The translations under genes were made by a program, and so were the position numbers. Under the pieces are notes generated by a model. That model saw nothing but the letters and a program-made list of their open reading frames with translations. It had not been told where the DNA came from and searched no databases. Shown here piece by piece: positions 11,983 to 25,010 of a stretch of 64,000 nucleotides of DNA (positions within the stretch are counted from its first letter, which is position 1; every line of letters begins with the position of its first letter). This stretch comes from Rhynchosporium graminicola (Eukaryota > Ascomycota > Leotiomycetes > Helotiales > Ploettnerulaceae): NCBI GenBank assembly GCA_900074885.1, contig FJUW01000067.1:62001-126000 (forward strand), read 5' to 3'.

Positions 11983-14900
11983 GGTTATAAGCCCCGATAG
12001 CTAGAAGTAGAGTAGTACTTAAAGAAGCAGTAGTACTATGATTCTTAATACTAAGCGTCGAACTGTTTCTTAGTACTAAGGGTAGAGATTCAAGTTGCGA
12101 GCTTCTGATTAAGGTATAGTATACGCGTATAGTTAGTTAAACTAGCGCGTCTTTCTATAGTAAATATAATCGCGCAGAGTACTAGTGGAGAGAGTTCTTT
12201 AGCTATTGCACCTACGTTACTATTATTAGAAGAAGTCGAAGAAGTATATTCCGACAACTCTAGCTCTATTGAAGAGTCTTTAGAGTCTTTAATACTATAA
12301 ATAAACCGTATAGTACTTAATACTCGTACTCGTATAGTAGTTAAAGTCGACGATTCCGAAATTATCGCATCTCGAGATGCAGAGTCTTCCGCGCTAGCGC
12401 CGGAACCTACCTAAGTCCCTAGGACTTAAAATATACCCGATTTACTCCCTACAGACGCTAAATCGACGTCCTAGGACTATCCAGAGAAGGATCCGGAAGA
12501 CCCGGAATCGGAACCTATTACTACGACTACGCTAGAAGAGCCGTATAAACGCAAGAAGATAAGTAGCTCTACGTCTTTGAACTTAGCAGATAGCTATAAG
12601 CTTAAGGGAGGAGAGAACTATACAGAATAGAGAGATAAGGTACTAAATATTACTAAAACTAATAGAATCAGTAAGTTTCTTAATATCAAATCTCATAACT
12701 ACGTACCTAAAGAGGTAGATAAATAGGACGATAAGGTCGACGATAAAGCACTTAAGAAGTAATAAGATTAGGAGTCTAGAGAGAGTTAAATAAAGCTAGT
12801 AATCACGTTAAATTATAAGACCGGACCTCTCGCGTATATAACTAGTAAAACTATCGTATTAGATATATAGGAAGCCTTATAGGCGCAGTACGAAGGAGGT
12901 AGTAATATACTAGTATATAACGCTATATAAGATTACGTTAAGCTCTAGTATAACGATTTCAACTCCTTAGAGAAGTTTATTATCGCTTTTAAGCTCTCGA
13001 TTATTAAATTAGAGACTTTAATAATAGCTCTACCTCCGGTATAATATCTAATCATATTTATTACCGCAGTTTCAGAGAAGTAGCTTATATAGGCTAAAAG
13101 ATAATATTCTCTCTTAAGAGTTTCTTCTAGTAATAACCTAGATACAACCGAGAAAGCTAAATCAGGAGTAACTTTAGTTAGTTTGATCGAAGATATTACT
13201 AACGAGGTAAGAGCGAGTGACTCTACTAGAAAGATAGCAGGTTAAGCTCTATACGATAATAAGTCTATACCTAAGAAAGGAAGCGGCAGAGGAGCTATTA
13301 AGCCGGCTAGTAAAGATTAAACTAGGCCGACTTATAAGCACTATAAATAGATATCGCTAAAGTATACTCCAGAGAACTATTTTATTATTAATAAGAAGAA
13401 GAAAAAGGAGTTTAAAAAGAAGTCTAGAAAGAAGTAGATACAATATACAAAATAGATAAAGAAGAAGGAGGGAGAGAGTAAGACTAATAAGAAGAAGACT
13501 AGTAGTAGAAAGAAGAAGGATAATAATTCCGACGATAGTAGTATCTTCGGCGCAGCCCTTTTACTGTGTTTCCTTACTATTACAGCTTCTATAGCTATAT
13601 TCTCTCACCATAATAAGTCACGATAGCTCTTCGATACCGGTACTACGGAGCATATATCTAACGACCTTTCCAAATTTACTTTATATACGCTAAAAGACAA
13701 CTTACCCTATATACTCACTATTAATAGGCCGTTACGCCCTACCGGGATTAGAAGTTATACGATTAAGGCGATAAAGACCGACAGTATAGTACGTATATTA
13801 GAGTACTATAATATATTATATATCCCGTAGTCTCTAGTCTACCTATACTCCGGTTCTAAATTAAACAAATTAAGAGGTTATTTACATAGTTCTATTCTCT
13901 ACACGTCTAAGGAGAAGAAGATCTATATAATTAATAAAGATCTGTTCATTATTAAGGAGACCTCCGGCGCGGGGTACGCTAGCCTTCCGGGTTTAAGCTT
14001 ACCTGCAGCAGTAGAGCAAGCTATAGTCGATATAGAGCTTTAGTATAGACGTATATATCACGCTAGCTTTAACGTAATATAACGCACTTAATCTATAGTT
14101 ACTAGTATGAAGTTTACAGAGCTTAAGACTAGTAGAACTCGTCTTTACGTACTATATGAGAAAGGCCGACTTATTCGGAAAGTTAATAAGGTATCAGCAC
14201 GTGCACGACCTACTAGATCAATAGATGAAATCCATATAGATATAGTATACCTTAAACCTAAGGCTCTAAATAGTCACTCTTACGCCTCTATCTTCTTATG
14301 CGCCTATTCGACTAGAAAGTAGGCTTTTACTTACGCTAAGAAGTCGGATATATACCTAGCTAATTAAAAGCTAATTAAGTTAGCTGAAATATAGTATTAC
14401 CGCAAAATTAAGGTATAGAGATATAACAGGAGCAAGGAGTACTCTCCCTCTCAGATGAAAGAGCTTACTAACTACCTTAGAATACTACTAGAGGAGTCTA
14501 CTCCGTATACTCTAGAGCAAGATAGAAGAGCTAAACGCTCTATACGTATAATTATCAAGAAGGTACGTACAGTTATAGTAGACCAGAATATACCTAACTA
14601 TATATAGCCGGAAATTCTACTCGCCTGTATACATATCGCTAACCTTACCTCTACTTCTAGAGTAGAAGGGAAGACTCCTTTTAAGTGCTTCTAGGACGAT
14701 ATTAAACTAGGGGTGAACTATACTCTCTCTATCAAGTATCTCCGTATATTAGGATATCCTATCTTTATACTAATTAATAAGGAGAAGAGAGTCCAGAGCT
14801 ATAAGGTAGCTCCTAGAGCTAAAAAGGGTATTCTAGTAGGATTTGAAGGTTATAATATCTATAGATACCTAGTTAATAGAAAAGTAGTTCGTACTTCTTA

Positions 14901-17179
14901 TCTACGATTTAATAAAGATAGCTTAGTCATAGAACCTCACGAAGAAGACGCTATAATAATACCTTAAACTAGGAGTAATTCTATCGATACTTTAAGTCAA
15001 AATCAAGACGTCGAGGTTACTATTACTACTACTCCTAATATAAGTATAGTCTCGGAAGAAGAAGTCGATAGTAGTACGGATACCGAATCTATAGTTAAGG
15101 ACGAAGTTCTAGTACTAGAGGTCGATATTCCGGAGCAAATTACTATATAAAAGAAGCGTAGTAAGCCTCCTAGATCTAAGAACTATATACCGGAGTACGT
15201 CCCTAGAGCTATACGCTCTAGCCGTAATAATCCGACTCTAATTTCGACGCCTAAGGCAACCCCGGAACTAAATAACAGCTACTCCTATACTATCTCTCTA
15301 TTAGAAGAAGTACTAGAGAATACTAGTCAGTATCGACTCGCCTTTCATACGGCTTAAGAAGAGTCTCTATTCTTAGATAATCCGACTACTTTAAATCAGG
15401 CTATAAAGAGAGCTGATTAGCCAGAATAGAAGAAGGCGATTATTAAGGAATACCGATCTCTTAAAGAGAAGTCGACTTAGAAGACTATAAGTCGCTCTAA
15501 TATACTAAAAGGGTGCAGAGTACTAAGTTCTCGTCTAGTTTTCAAGACTAAGAGAGATATAGATAGCAAAATCGATAAATATAAGGTTAGATTTATAGTC
15601 TAAGGTTATACGTAACGATTTAGTCATGATTATAATCAGACGTATACCGGAGTCTATAAATCTTCTACTTAGAAGATAAGCTTAGCAGTTATAGCGGAGT
15701 ACGACTTAGAAGTCGAATAGTTTAATATAGTAATAGTATTCTTATATAGTAAAGCCGATACCCAGATATACGTCAAATTACCGCTATTTTATAGACAATT
15801 TAGGCATAGACTTATAGACGATAAATATATACTCTTACTAAAGGCTCTATATAGTCTAAAGCAGTCTCCACGCCTCTAGCAAGAGATACTACGTAAGGAG
15901 TTCGGTATTATCGACTTTATACCTTTATAAACCGATAATTACGTATATATTAACTAAGAAACTAGAATAATTATTGTTACTTATATCGACGATTTTCTAG
16001 TTATCTTAAAGGCTGGAATAGCTCTTAAAGAGCTTAAGAAGAAGATTTTTACTATATTCGATATTCTACTAGCTAGACTAGCTAAATAATTCCTTAGCGT
16101 TAGAATTATACGTGATAGAGAGAAGAAGACGATTTCTCTTTATTAAGATGCGTATATCGATAAGATATTAGATCGATTTGGAATAACTAACTATAAGAGC
16201 GCTGATACGCCTTTTACTACTAGTTTAGAGGTTTCTATAGTTAAATTCAAGGGAGTAGCTACTCTACAAGAAATTAAGCTATATTAATAGCTTTGCGGTA
16301 GTTTATAGTACCTAGCTTATACTCGCTGGGATATACTATACTACTGCTCTATACTATTATAATTTCTAATAAATCTATTACCTTAATACCTTGCGAGCGC
16401 TAAGAGAGTACTTACGTACTTATAAGGTACGAAGTACTACGCTACGACTTATAGAGGAGATGTTACCGATAGAGAGAAGATGAAATTAAGAGGTTTCTGC
16501 GACTCTAATTAGGCCGGTAACCGAATTAATAGAGTATTATATATCGGAGTCTATTTCTTTCTTGCAGGAGGTGTTTTCTCAGCTATTTTAAAGCGATAGA
16601 CTACTATAGCTCTTGCCTCTACGGAAGTAGAGTATATAGCTATATGCGCCTTTACTAGAGAAGCTTTATAGATACGTCAAGTACTAAAGGAGCTAGGCTA
16701 TAATAAGCCAGACTCTAGAAGTGTAGAGATATAGTGCGATAATCAGGGAGCGTTATCTCTATTAGAGAACCCTGAATTACACTAGCGTACTAAGCATATC
16801 GATATCAAATTCTACTACTTTCGCTAGGAGGTCGCTAGAGGTTATTTAGACCCTTAGTATATACTCTCAAAAGAGAACGCGGCAGACGGTTTTACTAAAC
16901 TACTTAGCTTATAAGACCTTAAGGCCTTTATAGTAATACTGAATATAACTGTTTTATACCTAGAATAAGGGGTATAGATATTAATCGGGAAGGTAGACTA
17001 TCTTAAAGGAATTACGGAACCTGGGGTTTATCTAGTTCACGTGATATCGAGGTATAGTTCTAGTCTCTAGGGGTGTTACTATACGTACGTATACGATAGT
17101 ATAATCGACTAATTATAGGAAATTAGATCACCTATACCTGTAGAAGTTACCGACTTTATAGTATCTCTACAGAGGGGTA
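11983..17179 (+). pseudogene. Element B gag-pol remnant (copia type)
   Basis: Integrase: open fragment 14107-14322 holds the start of the core, and 14713-14967 holds the C-terminal part with the copia-like KKGILVGFEGYN segment. Reverse transcriptase: a YKVRFIV-Q-GYT block near 15,577, ALYSLKQSPR near 15,847 and YIDDFLVILK near 15,980, so the catalytic Asp pair is kept. RNase H: ASTEVEYIA near 16,615, TKHIDIKFYYFR near 16,790 and AADGFTK near 16,870. Part of gag lies between about 12,000 and 13,400, followed by a lysine-rich stretch. Frequent TAG/TAA codons abolish function. Confidence 0.88.
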
Positions 17180-17357
17180 TGTTACGAGAATATAGGTCTT
17201 GGTATGGATCAGGTGACTGTAGTCACGTGCATGGTCCGTGCGGATATTCCTAGATAATATCTTCTGTCGACTCTCCATAGTAATTAGTACTGCAATACAA
17301 CTAATATCATTCAACTACTCTATGCCTTACTCTGAAGATCAACGTAACCTTGCGATA
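17180..17357 (+). repeat. Right LTR of element B
   Basis: 178 bp, partner of 11805-11982, followed by the AATTT duplication at 17358-17362. Confidence 0.9.
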
Positions 17358-17362
17358 AATTT

Positions 17363-20300
17363 CAATAGGTATAATACGTACTATTCTTAATTACTAGTTA
17401 TACTTAACTATTCCAATAACGGATTCTTATACTAACCGGATCAAGAGTATAATTCAGAAGATAATAAATCGCCCGAAACTATAAGTCCTTCCCCGTCTAC
17501 GGACTCGGGAAAGGCTTACCGCGAGACCTAGAGAGGGTCCTCTCGCGGCTTTATTCTTACCTAAACCCCGTTTTAGTAATATTATTAGTCTTTAATAAAC
17601 TTACTTTAGCGCTATCCTTAATAAAAAAGATAGAATAAATCTAACCTAAGATACTATTATCTTTACTTTCTATACCTAACTATATATTGCCTTCTTATAA
17701 AGACGAAAAAGAGGATAACTTTATCCTAGTTAAGAACCCTTCCTCTGTAATCTTACCTATAGCCTAGGATAGAGAAACACTAATCCCTAGCGCTTATACC
17801 GTAAAGACCCCGGACTCGCAACTTTAGGAGTCGAAAGATAAGATATCTATCCTCCTAAATAATACTTCTTTTATAGCTAATACGTATACTAGAATCCAAA
17901 TATTTAGTAAGGATAACTTTCCGATAGAAGTAGCTACTGATACTACTTCGCTTATTAGGTTAATCGATAAGCTAAGTCTAGCGTAATACTTCCCTTCTAT
18001 AAGGACTTATCGTAGGATAGATAGCCTATAAGTTAGTCTTTCTAGTATAAGTTCTAGGCTTACTATTTCCGATTTCGTCGAAATACTTATCTTATATAGG
18101 ATAATTTCCGGTAAGGAACTACTATAGTTTCCGGCTTATTGATATTATATTATACTAAAGATACTAAGAGGAATCCTTCTTAGGCTTAACTTTTTCTCGG
18201 AAAATAAACTCGACTTTAAGTAGGGGTTATTAGGGAAGCTGTACTATCTGCAAGTAAGAGATAGTAATAACTATATACTCCTTAAGATAACTAAAGCAGC
18301 GAATACTATAGATTCTGCCCCGAAGCGTACTAATATCTATCTTCTGCAGATAGTAGTAGTATAACTAGAGGAGAGAATCAACTTACTTATAATATACCGC
18401 TTACTTTCTGAGCGATAAGCTAGTTATATAGTATATCCTTACTTATAAATCGATATATCGCTCGGAAAATTTAGTTCTGTAGTTAACGTAGTTACTATAA
18501 GTCTTCTTATACTAATTCCGTTCGCGAACCTTAGCTATACTCTTATCTGTCTACGAAAAGGGATAATTCTAAGCGTACTTAAGAAATATATACTTAAGGT
18601 TAAGGACTACCTAGTACTACTAAATTTAGCTAGTATCTACAAAAGATAGCCCTTCGTAGAGGAGGAACCGGAAGGAAAGTATCCAGCTAGTACTCCTTTC
18701 CTAGTTAGACCTCTTCCGGAAGATATAGCGGAGCTAGATATATTAAACGCCTTTAGGGAAGAGATTAAGAATAAGATCTAGAAAGTCTTCTGTTACTATA
18801 CGAACCTGTTTCGTTACGAACTCAGATAGTTTAATAACGGAATTAATATACTAATACTATTTAAGGAAAGTACTAAGATTAATAACCTGAAAAGACTACT
18901 TTTCCTATAATCCTAAAAGGATAAGATAGAAATAGATAAAATCTTAGACCTAATAAGAGCCGATAGTTCACTAGTACTAGTACCCCTTAGATAACCTTCC
19001 CTAGCCTCTGCTCCGGTATTTATTATCTATAGGAATAGAAAGCTAAGAGTTATAGTCGACCTTAAGAAAGTTAATATAAAACTAATACTTAATATATATC
19101 TATTACCTAAGGCTGATGACGTCTTATCCGCTATAAGTAGAGTAACTATTTTCTCTAGCGTCGACCTTACGAAATCCTTCTTCTAGTAGCCCTTAGAGCC
19201 TGCCGACTAATAGAAGATAGCGTTAGTTACTACGTATAAGGGATATAAGATACTTACTATCGCGACGATAAGTTTAGCGATAACTCTAGTATTCTTTTAA
19301 GCGCGTATAGAGAAATTATTTCGCTAATACCTCTAGAAGTTTATTATTATTTATATTAATAACGTGATTATCTTCTTAATTATACCGGAATAGTATATAA
19401 AGGACCTAGACCTAGCTCTTACTCTCCTAGAAGATACCGGAGTTATACTAGCTCTAGGAAAATACTATTTCGCTCAACTATCTATTAAGGCACTAGGATA
19501 TAAGGTATCTAGACTAGAGCTAAATACCCTAGAAGAGAAGATAGAAGTAGTATAATCTTAGGAATTCCTAAGAACCTTATCTTAATTAGAGAAAGCACTA
19601 GGATTTTTCAGATACTATCGCAAATTTATACTATACTACGTAGCTATCTCCTTACTATTATTAGAGCTTAAGATAATCAGATTCAAGAATATACCACGGG
19701 AAGAAGTAAGACGAGGTAACTATACTAAAGCGATACCTATTCCGCTTCCCTAACTAAGATATAAAGAATATATTAATTTAACTCGGTCTCAGAAAGCTAA
19801 ACGTTATAAGGATACTAAAATATACTCCGAATAATATATAGATAACTTGCTATATAAATCTAAACTAGCATTCGATATATTAAAAGACCGGCTTACTTTA
19901 GCGCTAACCCTTAAATTCCTTAACTTCGGATAGGACTTTATACTTTATATCGATAGTTCTAAGGAATTCGGGTATAGCGCAGCTCTTTACTAGATAGATA
20001 CTACTAATAAGGTAGAGAAACCGGTCCTATTTCTATCTAAATCCTTATCTATAGTAGAAATGAACTACTAGCTTACTAAACTAGAGATAAGTGCACTAGT
20101 ATAAGCGCTAGAGAAGTTACTGTAATATCTTAATAGTTTAGATTTTATAGTTTATACTGATTACTAAGCTATACTTACTTACTTCAAGGACCGTCCCTGT
20201 AAAAAGAGCACTAGGCTAGATAACTAGTTCCTGTTTCTAGCTAAGTACGCTTATAAAATAAATATAATTTATAGAGCTAGAAAGACTTACTTAAACGCTA

Positions 20301-21990
20301 ACGCCTTAAGTTAGCTATAATATTAACTACGCTAGAAGGAGAACTAAGGATTATTAAATATTACGTATAAGTCCTTAAAAGGGGATATTTTAATTCTAAA
20401 AGTAACTTATTACCTAGTCTAGGAGAACGAAACAACTTTACACTTAACTATAGTATATATAAATAAGTAATTAGTCGTATCCTTCTTACGCTAGCTTCTA
20501 ATAGATAGGACCTTTAGGTAGATCTATTAGAAAATAAAGATAAACTATTAGAAGTCTTCTTAAAACGAACGTATCTCTATCTTTAAATTATTCCGATTTA
20601 ACGCTAGAATAAAGCTACTATTCTTTCGTAATCCTAATAAGATTAAGCGTATATATATACCTGAGAAATTAATTAAAAAGATTCTTAGTATCGCTTACGA
20701 CGATCGAGTTCACGTAAGAGTATAAAAGATATATAACTTCCTAAAGGATAAGGTATTTATACGTAAGATATAGCGTATAATCTAATCTTACGCGGCTAGC
20801 TATCCTATCTACCGTATAGTAAAACCAGGCAGAACCCTACCTAATAGTATACTCTTACTAATTCTACCGCTAGTAACTTAACTATATACCTTCTATATAG
20901 ACTTAATTATAGGGTTTCCAGTATCCTAGGAGGGATACGACGCTATCTTACTATTTACAGATTAGATAATAAAGTAGATTAAGGTTATTATAGGGTATAA
21001 GGATTAGGGAGGCGAGGACTAGGCTAAGGCTTATTATAGGGATATATACGCGGATATAAGTATACCGGAAAAGATAATATCAGATCGAGATATACGATTT
21101 ACTAGCGGTTTTTAGGGAGATATATATAGTTTCGCTAATATTAACTTAGCTTTTACTATAGCTAATAACTCTAAAGCAGATAGTTAATCAGAATAGTCTA
21201 ATTAAATATTTATCTACGCTTTACGCTATACTATTACTAGACGTTTCGATTAGTCTAATTAGGAAGGATTTATACTAGTTATATCTTTTATCCTTAATAC
21301 TTCAGAAAACACCTCTACCGGGTTCACGCCTTACGAACTAAGATTCGGATAAAAACCCCGATCTCCTTTCTCTTCTACTAATTATACTACTACTCTTGTA
21401 TTTACTATAAAGAAGAGATAAGACTTTATATATAATTATTAAATCTTATTTTAAGACGCGATAGAGTCGGTCGTATTAGTATAGTCTCGTATAAAACTTG
21501 CCTTTAATAAGGGCCGGATACTAGTATTACTAGAGCTAAGGGCTGAAGTTTATATTAGACTAGCTAAAGGGATAGACTCTAAGTATAAGCTCTTATAGAA
21601 TCAGACTAAGCTATCTTTTATTAAGTCTAGATTATATAAGATTATTAAGCGAGTAAACCTATTTACTTACGAACTAGAGCTTCCCGAATAGATAAATATA
21701 TACCTAGTAATCTTAATCGAACACTTAGAGCTAGTTATACCGGATCTATTTAATTAGATTATACCTAAACCTGGCCCGATATACGATAAAGATAGCACTA
21801 AACGTTATATTATCGAGAAAATCCTATATAAAGAACTAAGAAAATAACCTAGAGATAGGACGAGAAAGATATACTATAAGGTTAAGTATATAGGTTATTA
21901 GACTACGTCTTAGGAACTCGCCTTAATACTAAAGGAGGATATACCGAACTTAGTTGCTAAGTTCAAGGGCTCCTTAGTATATAAATAATA
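17363..21990 (+). pseudogene. Outer element pol remnant ending in a chromodomain
   Basis: After the second insertion the outer element resumes with its pol region. Reverse transcriptase is visible from about 18,930 to 19,600 (RKLRVIVDLKKVN near 19,037). Its catalytic block near 19,350 now reads YINN in place of YIDD, exactly what TpG to TpA mutation of Asp codons gives. RNase H follows at about 19,860-20,300, integrase at about 20,650-21,700 (SDRDIRFTSGF near 21,083), and a chromodomain-like YYKVKYIGY at about 21,872. These blocks lie in one frame interrupted only by RIP-type stops. Protease is not clearly seen. Confidence 0.82.
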
Positions 21991-24840
21991 AATCGTCCAC
22001 GTGACGTATATCTTAGTAAATTTAGCCTTATTAATATTTACTATTACCTTTATTTACTTATTTAAGCTCCTTCCTATCTAGCTTATGTATATAAAATTCT
22101 ATTAATAATAATCTTATTACCGTATATCGACTCTCTCGCTATTAACTCTATATTAACTGCGATAAGAGTTACTCCTTCGACCGAATATAGCGACTAATAA
22201 TAATATACTAAGAACTCTCAAATCCTTTACTCTATCGTCCCTAGTATACTTGTTATTTTCTTTCACTCGACTGATTTATCGAAGTAATATTCTACGAGTC
22301 TTTTAAGGTCTTCGAGATAGATTACTTTATCCCGATATTAAGAGAAACGAATATAGTTTAAGGTATAAGATAAGCGGTATTATTAGAGTTACTTAAGATA
22401 TCCCCTCTAACCTTACTATATAGAGCAGAGAGTCAGATAACCCCTACGAGTATACTAACCTAAATAGTAACTTCCCGCTAGGACTCTAATAGCTATTTAT
22501 ACTCTATTATAAAGCTCCTAAGGATAGAATATATTATAAAAACTAGTTATACCTATATCTACTACGTTAGAGCGATAAGGAATTAGTCCTAATTATCGAA
22601 CGCCCCTAGGGTAACGTTCGCGTCCTAACTAGTATATATCCCGGGGACTATCTAATTAGTATAGCTTATTATAATATAGCGATAAGTAGCCTTTTTAAAT
22701 AGTTCCTAGCTAACTTTTCATTAATTAATAGATACTCTTACTCCTAGCGAGTCGCCTTCGGAGACGCTTTCCGCCTACGCCTTACTATAAGCGACTTCCC
22801 TCTAAATAGTCTTATAACTCCCGATTTAAGAATCAGATATATTATCTATCCTAACGGAGATATTATAGTTCTTAGGGGCTAAAAGTTTAAACTTTCTAAT
22901 ATTATAGAAGAGATATAATATAATTAGTACTATTACTTCGTAGAAGTCACTATACGAGGGTATCTTAGAGATAAACTCTACTTAGTTCTCTAAGAACTAT
23001 AAGAGCTAAAGAGATAGAAGAAGATACGATAAAAGAAATTAAAGGAGACCGGAGTAATAGAACCTACTAAGGAGTATAAAGAGGAGATATAGGTAAGTAG
23101 GAAAGTATTTCAACTAATTAGCGCTTCCTTAGTATTCGATAGTTTATACTAGACTTTATCTCTATTAATTAAGATTAAAGAAGATATTAGTATTATTATA
23201 AAACGTAGAACTAATAGATAATTCATTCTCGATAACGCGCTAATAAGAGAGCACGATAGCTTAAAGCCGAGCTTTGAAATATTCCTATAAGCTATAGCTT
23301 CCGCTATAATATATTATAGTATATATATTTTACTTATAGTAGAGATAGAGCGTATATATAAATTAATAGGGGACTTCCTCTATATACTTAACTGATCTCT
23401 ATTAGATAAGGACCGCGCTAACTACGTACTATATCTTCTTCAGATATTATATAATAGATATTCCTTAATAATTCAAGCTCACGTAGATACTAAAGCAGTT
23501 ATTAAAGAATGTTTTCGAGCGCTTTAAGACGTACTAAACCCTATTACTATTCTAGACGCCCTACTGAGCACGTTAATTAGTACTTCTTATAGGTCTATAA
23601 TCGCACTACTTAGCGAGGTTATATATACTATTGCGTTAGAGATAGTTAGGCTAGTATAAATCTTACGCCTATTAGTACTAGATATAGTTATAAGTATAGT
23701 AGCTCTTCTAAGAATTATTATTAACGGACCGGGCTACTAGACGGAATTTATACTAAGGTTACTATATAAAGTACTATTCCGCGACTTAGATCTAACGATC
23801 GTAATATTAGGAATTCTATTCTAGATTTTAAGATACCCTCTGATACTATATACGCCTAAGCTAAAATAAGTACTTATTATAAGTAGTAAGATAGAGGACC
23901 TTATATTCTTATATAAACATTTGAACGCACGCGGCCTAATTTTTCAGAGCGAAATAGAGAGTAGTATAAGAGTATATTAAAATATATATTTAATTAAAGC
24001 GCGTATTAATATAAGGAATATAACGAATCTGATTATATTATCCTCAGATTACGATATATAATCTAAATTACTAATAACGCTAAATAATATAGAGGAAGAT
24101 ATAGGTATAGTTAACTATAACTAGTCGAAGGATACTAAGGGCGGATGATCTTTAAAGAGAACTAGGGAAACTAATATAGTAAAGCTAAACAAGAGCATAT
24201 TAAAACGGTATAAGTCCTTTATCTTCGCTTTACTATAACTACTAATATATTAACCTTTAAAGCTAGGATACTACTAGAGAGTTATAGACCTAATTAAGAA
24301 CAAGATATTATTCCTAAGGAAATTAATAAGTATATAGGGGCTACTTCGTGTTCGCTAGTAACGCGGAAATAATATATACTATTAAGGACCTAGTTAATTG
24401 AGAAAACTAGAGTAATACTATAAATAGCTGCCTTTTTAGTACTATAGTACTAGATATAGACTCCTAATTATACGAACTAAGATAGTTCTATCTAAAGAAA
24501 AAGCTAATAGGTATAGCTTTACTAACTACTTAGACTACTAGCTATACGGAAAACAGCGATAACGACCCTGCTATATTACTAATACCTGCGAAATCGCTTA
24601 TAAAGAGAAAGTCTAAAGTACTACTAGTAAGAATAATTAAGTTAATAAAGAAACCTGCTATAAAAAAGATAGTAAGACTATTAGCTAGAAAGGATAATAA
24701 TAGTATAGAGAATATAGCTTTAATTCCTCAGATTATAATAGAGTCATGTTTTAAAGGGGATATCCTTAACTTATCAGGGGAGAGCAGCGAAGATAATTAC
24801 TAAGAAATTTTTTTTTTCCTTTTCTCTTTAAGGATAGAGT
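21991..24840 (+). pseudogene. Extra downstream coding remnant in the outer element, function unknown
   Basis: Beyond the chromodomain, the same reading frame can be followed for about 2.7 kb towards the right LTR if TAG and TAA are read as former Gln or Trp codons. Apart from two TGA codons I saw no other kind of stop in the stretch I translated (about 22,200-24,400). The deduced protein is leucine/isoleucine-rich with helical segments and a basic stretch near 23,000-23,040. I recognise no family. Standard chromoviruses end soon after the chromodomain, so this is either a very long pol C-terminus or a separate accessory gene. A TAATAA pair at about 21,987 could mark the original end of pol. 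Confidence 0.5.
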
Positions 24841-24864
24841 TTTTTTACGCTTAAAGGGGGGAGA

Positions 24865-25005
24865 TATCACGAGATAGGATATATCACGAGACAGGGACAG
24901 ACACTTAGTGTCTATTAGTTATTACTACTTAGATAGCCCCTCGCACTATAGTATTTAGAAGAATCAAGACTTTTCTACTTTATAATCTGGGACCGTACCA
25001 TAACA
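24865..25005 (+). repeat. Right LTR of outer element
   Basis: 141 bp, partner of 2742-2882, preceded by a purine tract and followed by the GGGAG target duplication at 25006-25010. Confidence 0.9.
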
Positions 25006-25010
25006 GGGAG

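Larger units (their letters stand above)
11805..17357 (+). mobile_element. Nested element B: Ty1/copia retrotransposon, RIP-inactivated
   Basis: 5,553 bp with 178-bp LTRs and a 5-bp target duplication AATTT (11800-11804 and 17358-17362). A plausible methionine-tRNA-like primer-binding site (GGTTATAAGCCCCGATAG) follows the left LTR, and a purine-rich tract (AGAGGGGTA) precedes the right one. The domain order gag, integrase, reverse transcriptase, RNase H is the copia order. It is less degraded than the other two elements and keeps open stretches of about 70-85 codons at 14107-14322 and 14713-14967, but many TAG/TAA codons remain. Confidence 0.92.
2742..25005 (+). mobile_element. Outer LTR retrotransposon (Ty3/gypsy chromovirus), RIP-inactivated, hosting two nested elements
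   Basis: The element spans 22,264 bp between 141-bp LTRs and is flanked by GGGAG duplications. Removing the two inserted elements and their extra target copies leaves about 10.1 kb of its own sequence. Gag lies before the first insertion. Reverse transcriptase, RNase H, integrase and a chromodomain lie after the second, followed by an unusual further 2.7 kb. The right LTR is preceded by a purine tract (AAAGGGGGGAGA). The frames are closed by many TAG and TAA codons, and CpA is nearly absent. The two LTRs differ by about 14 positions by eye, all transitions, as RIP produces. The element is a relic unable to move by its own products. Confidence 0.9.
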
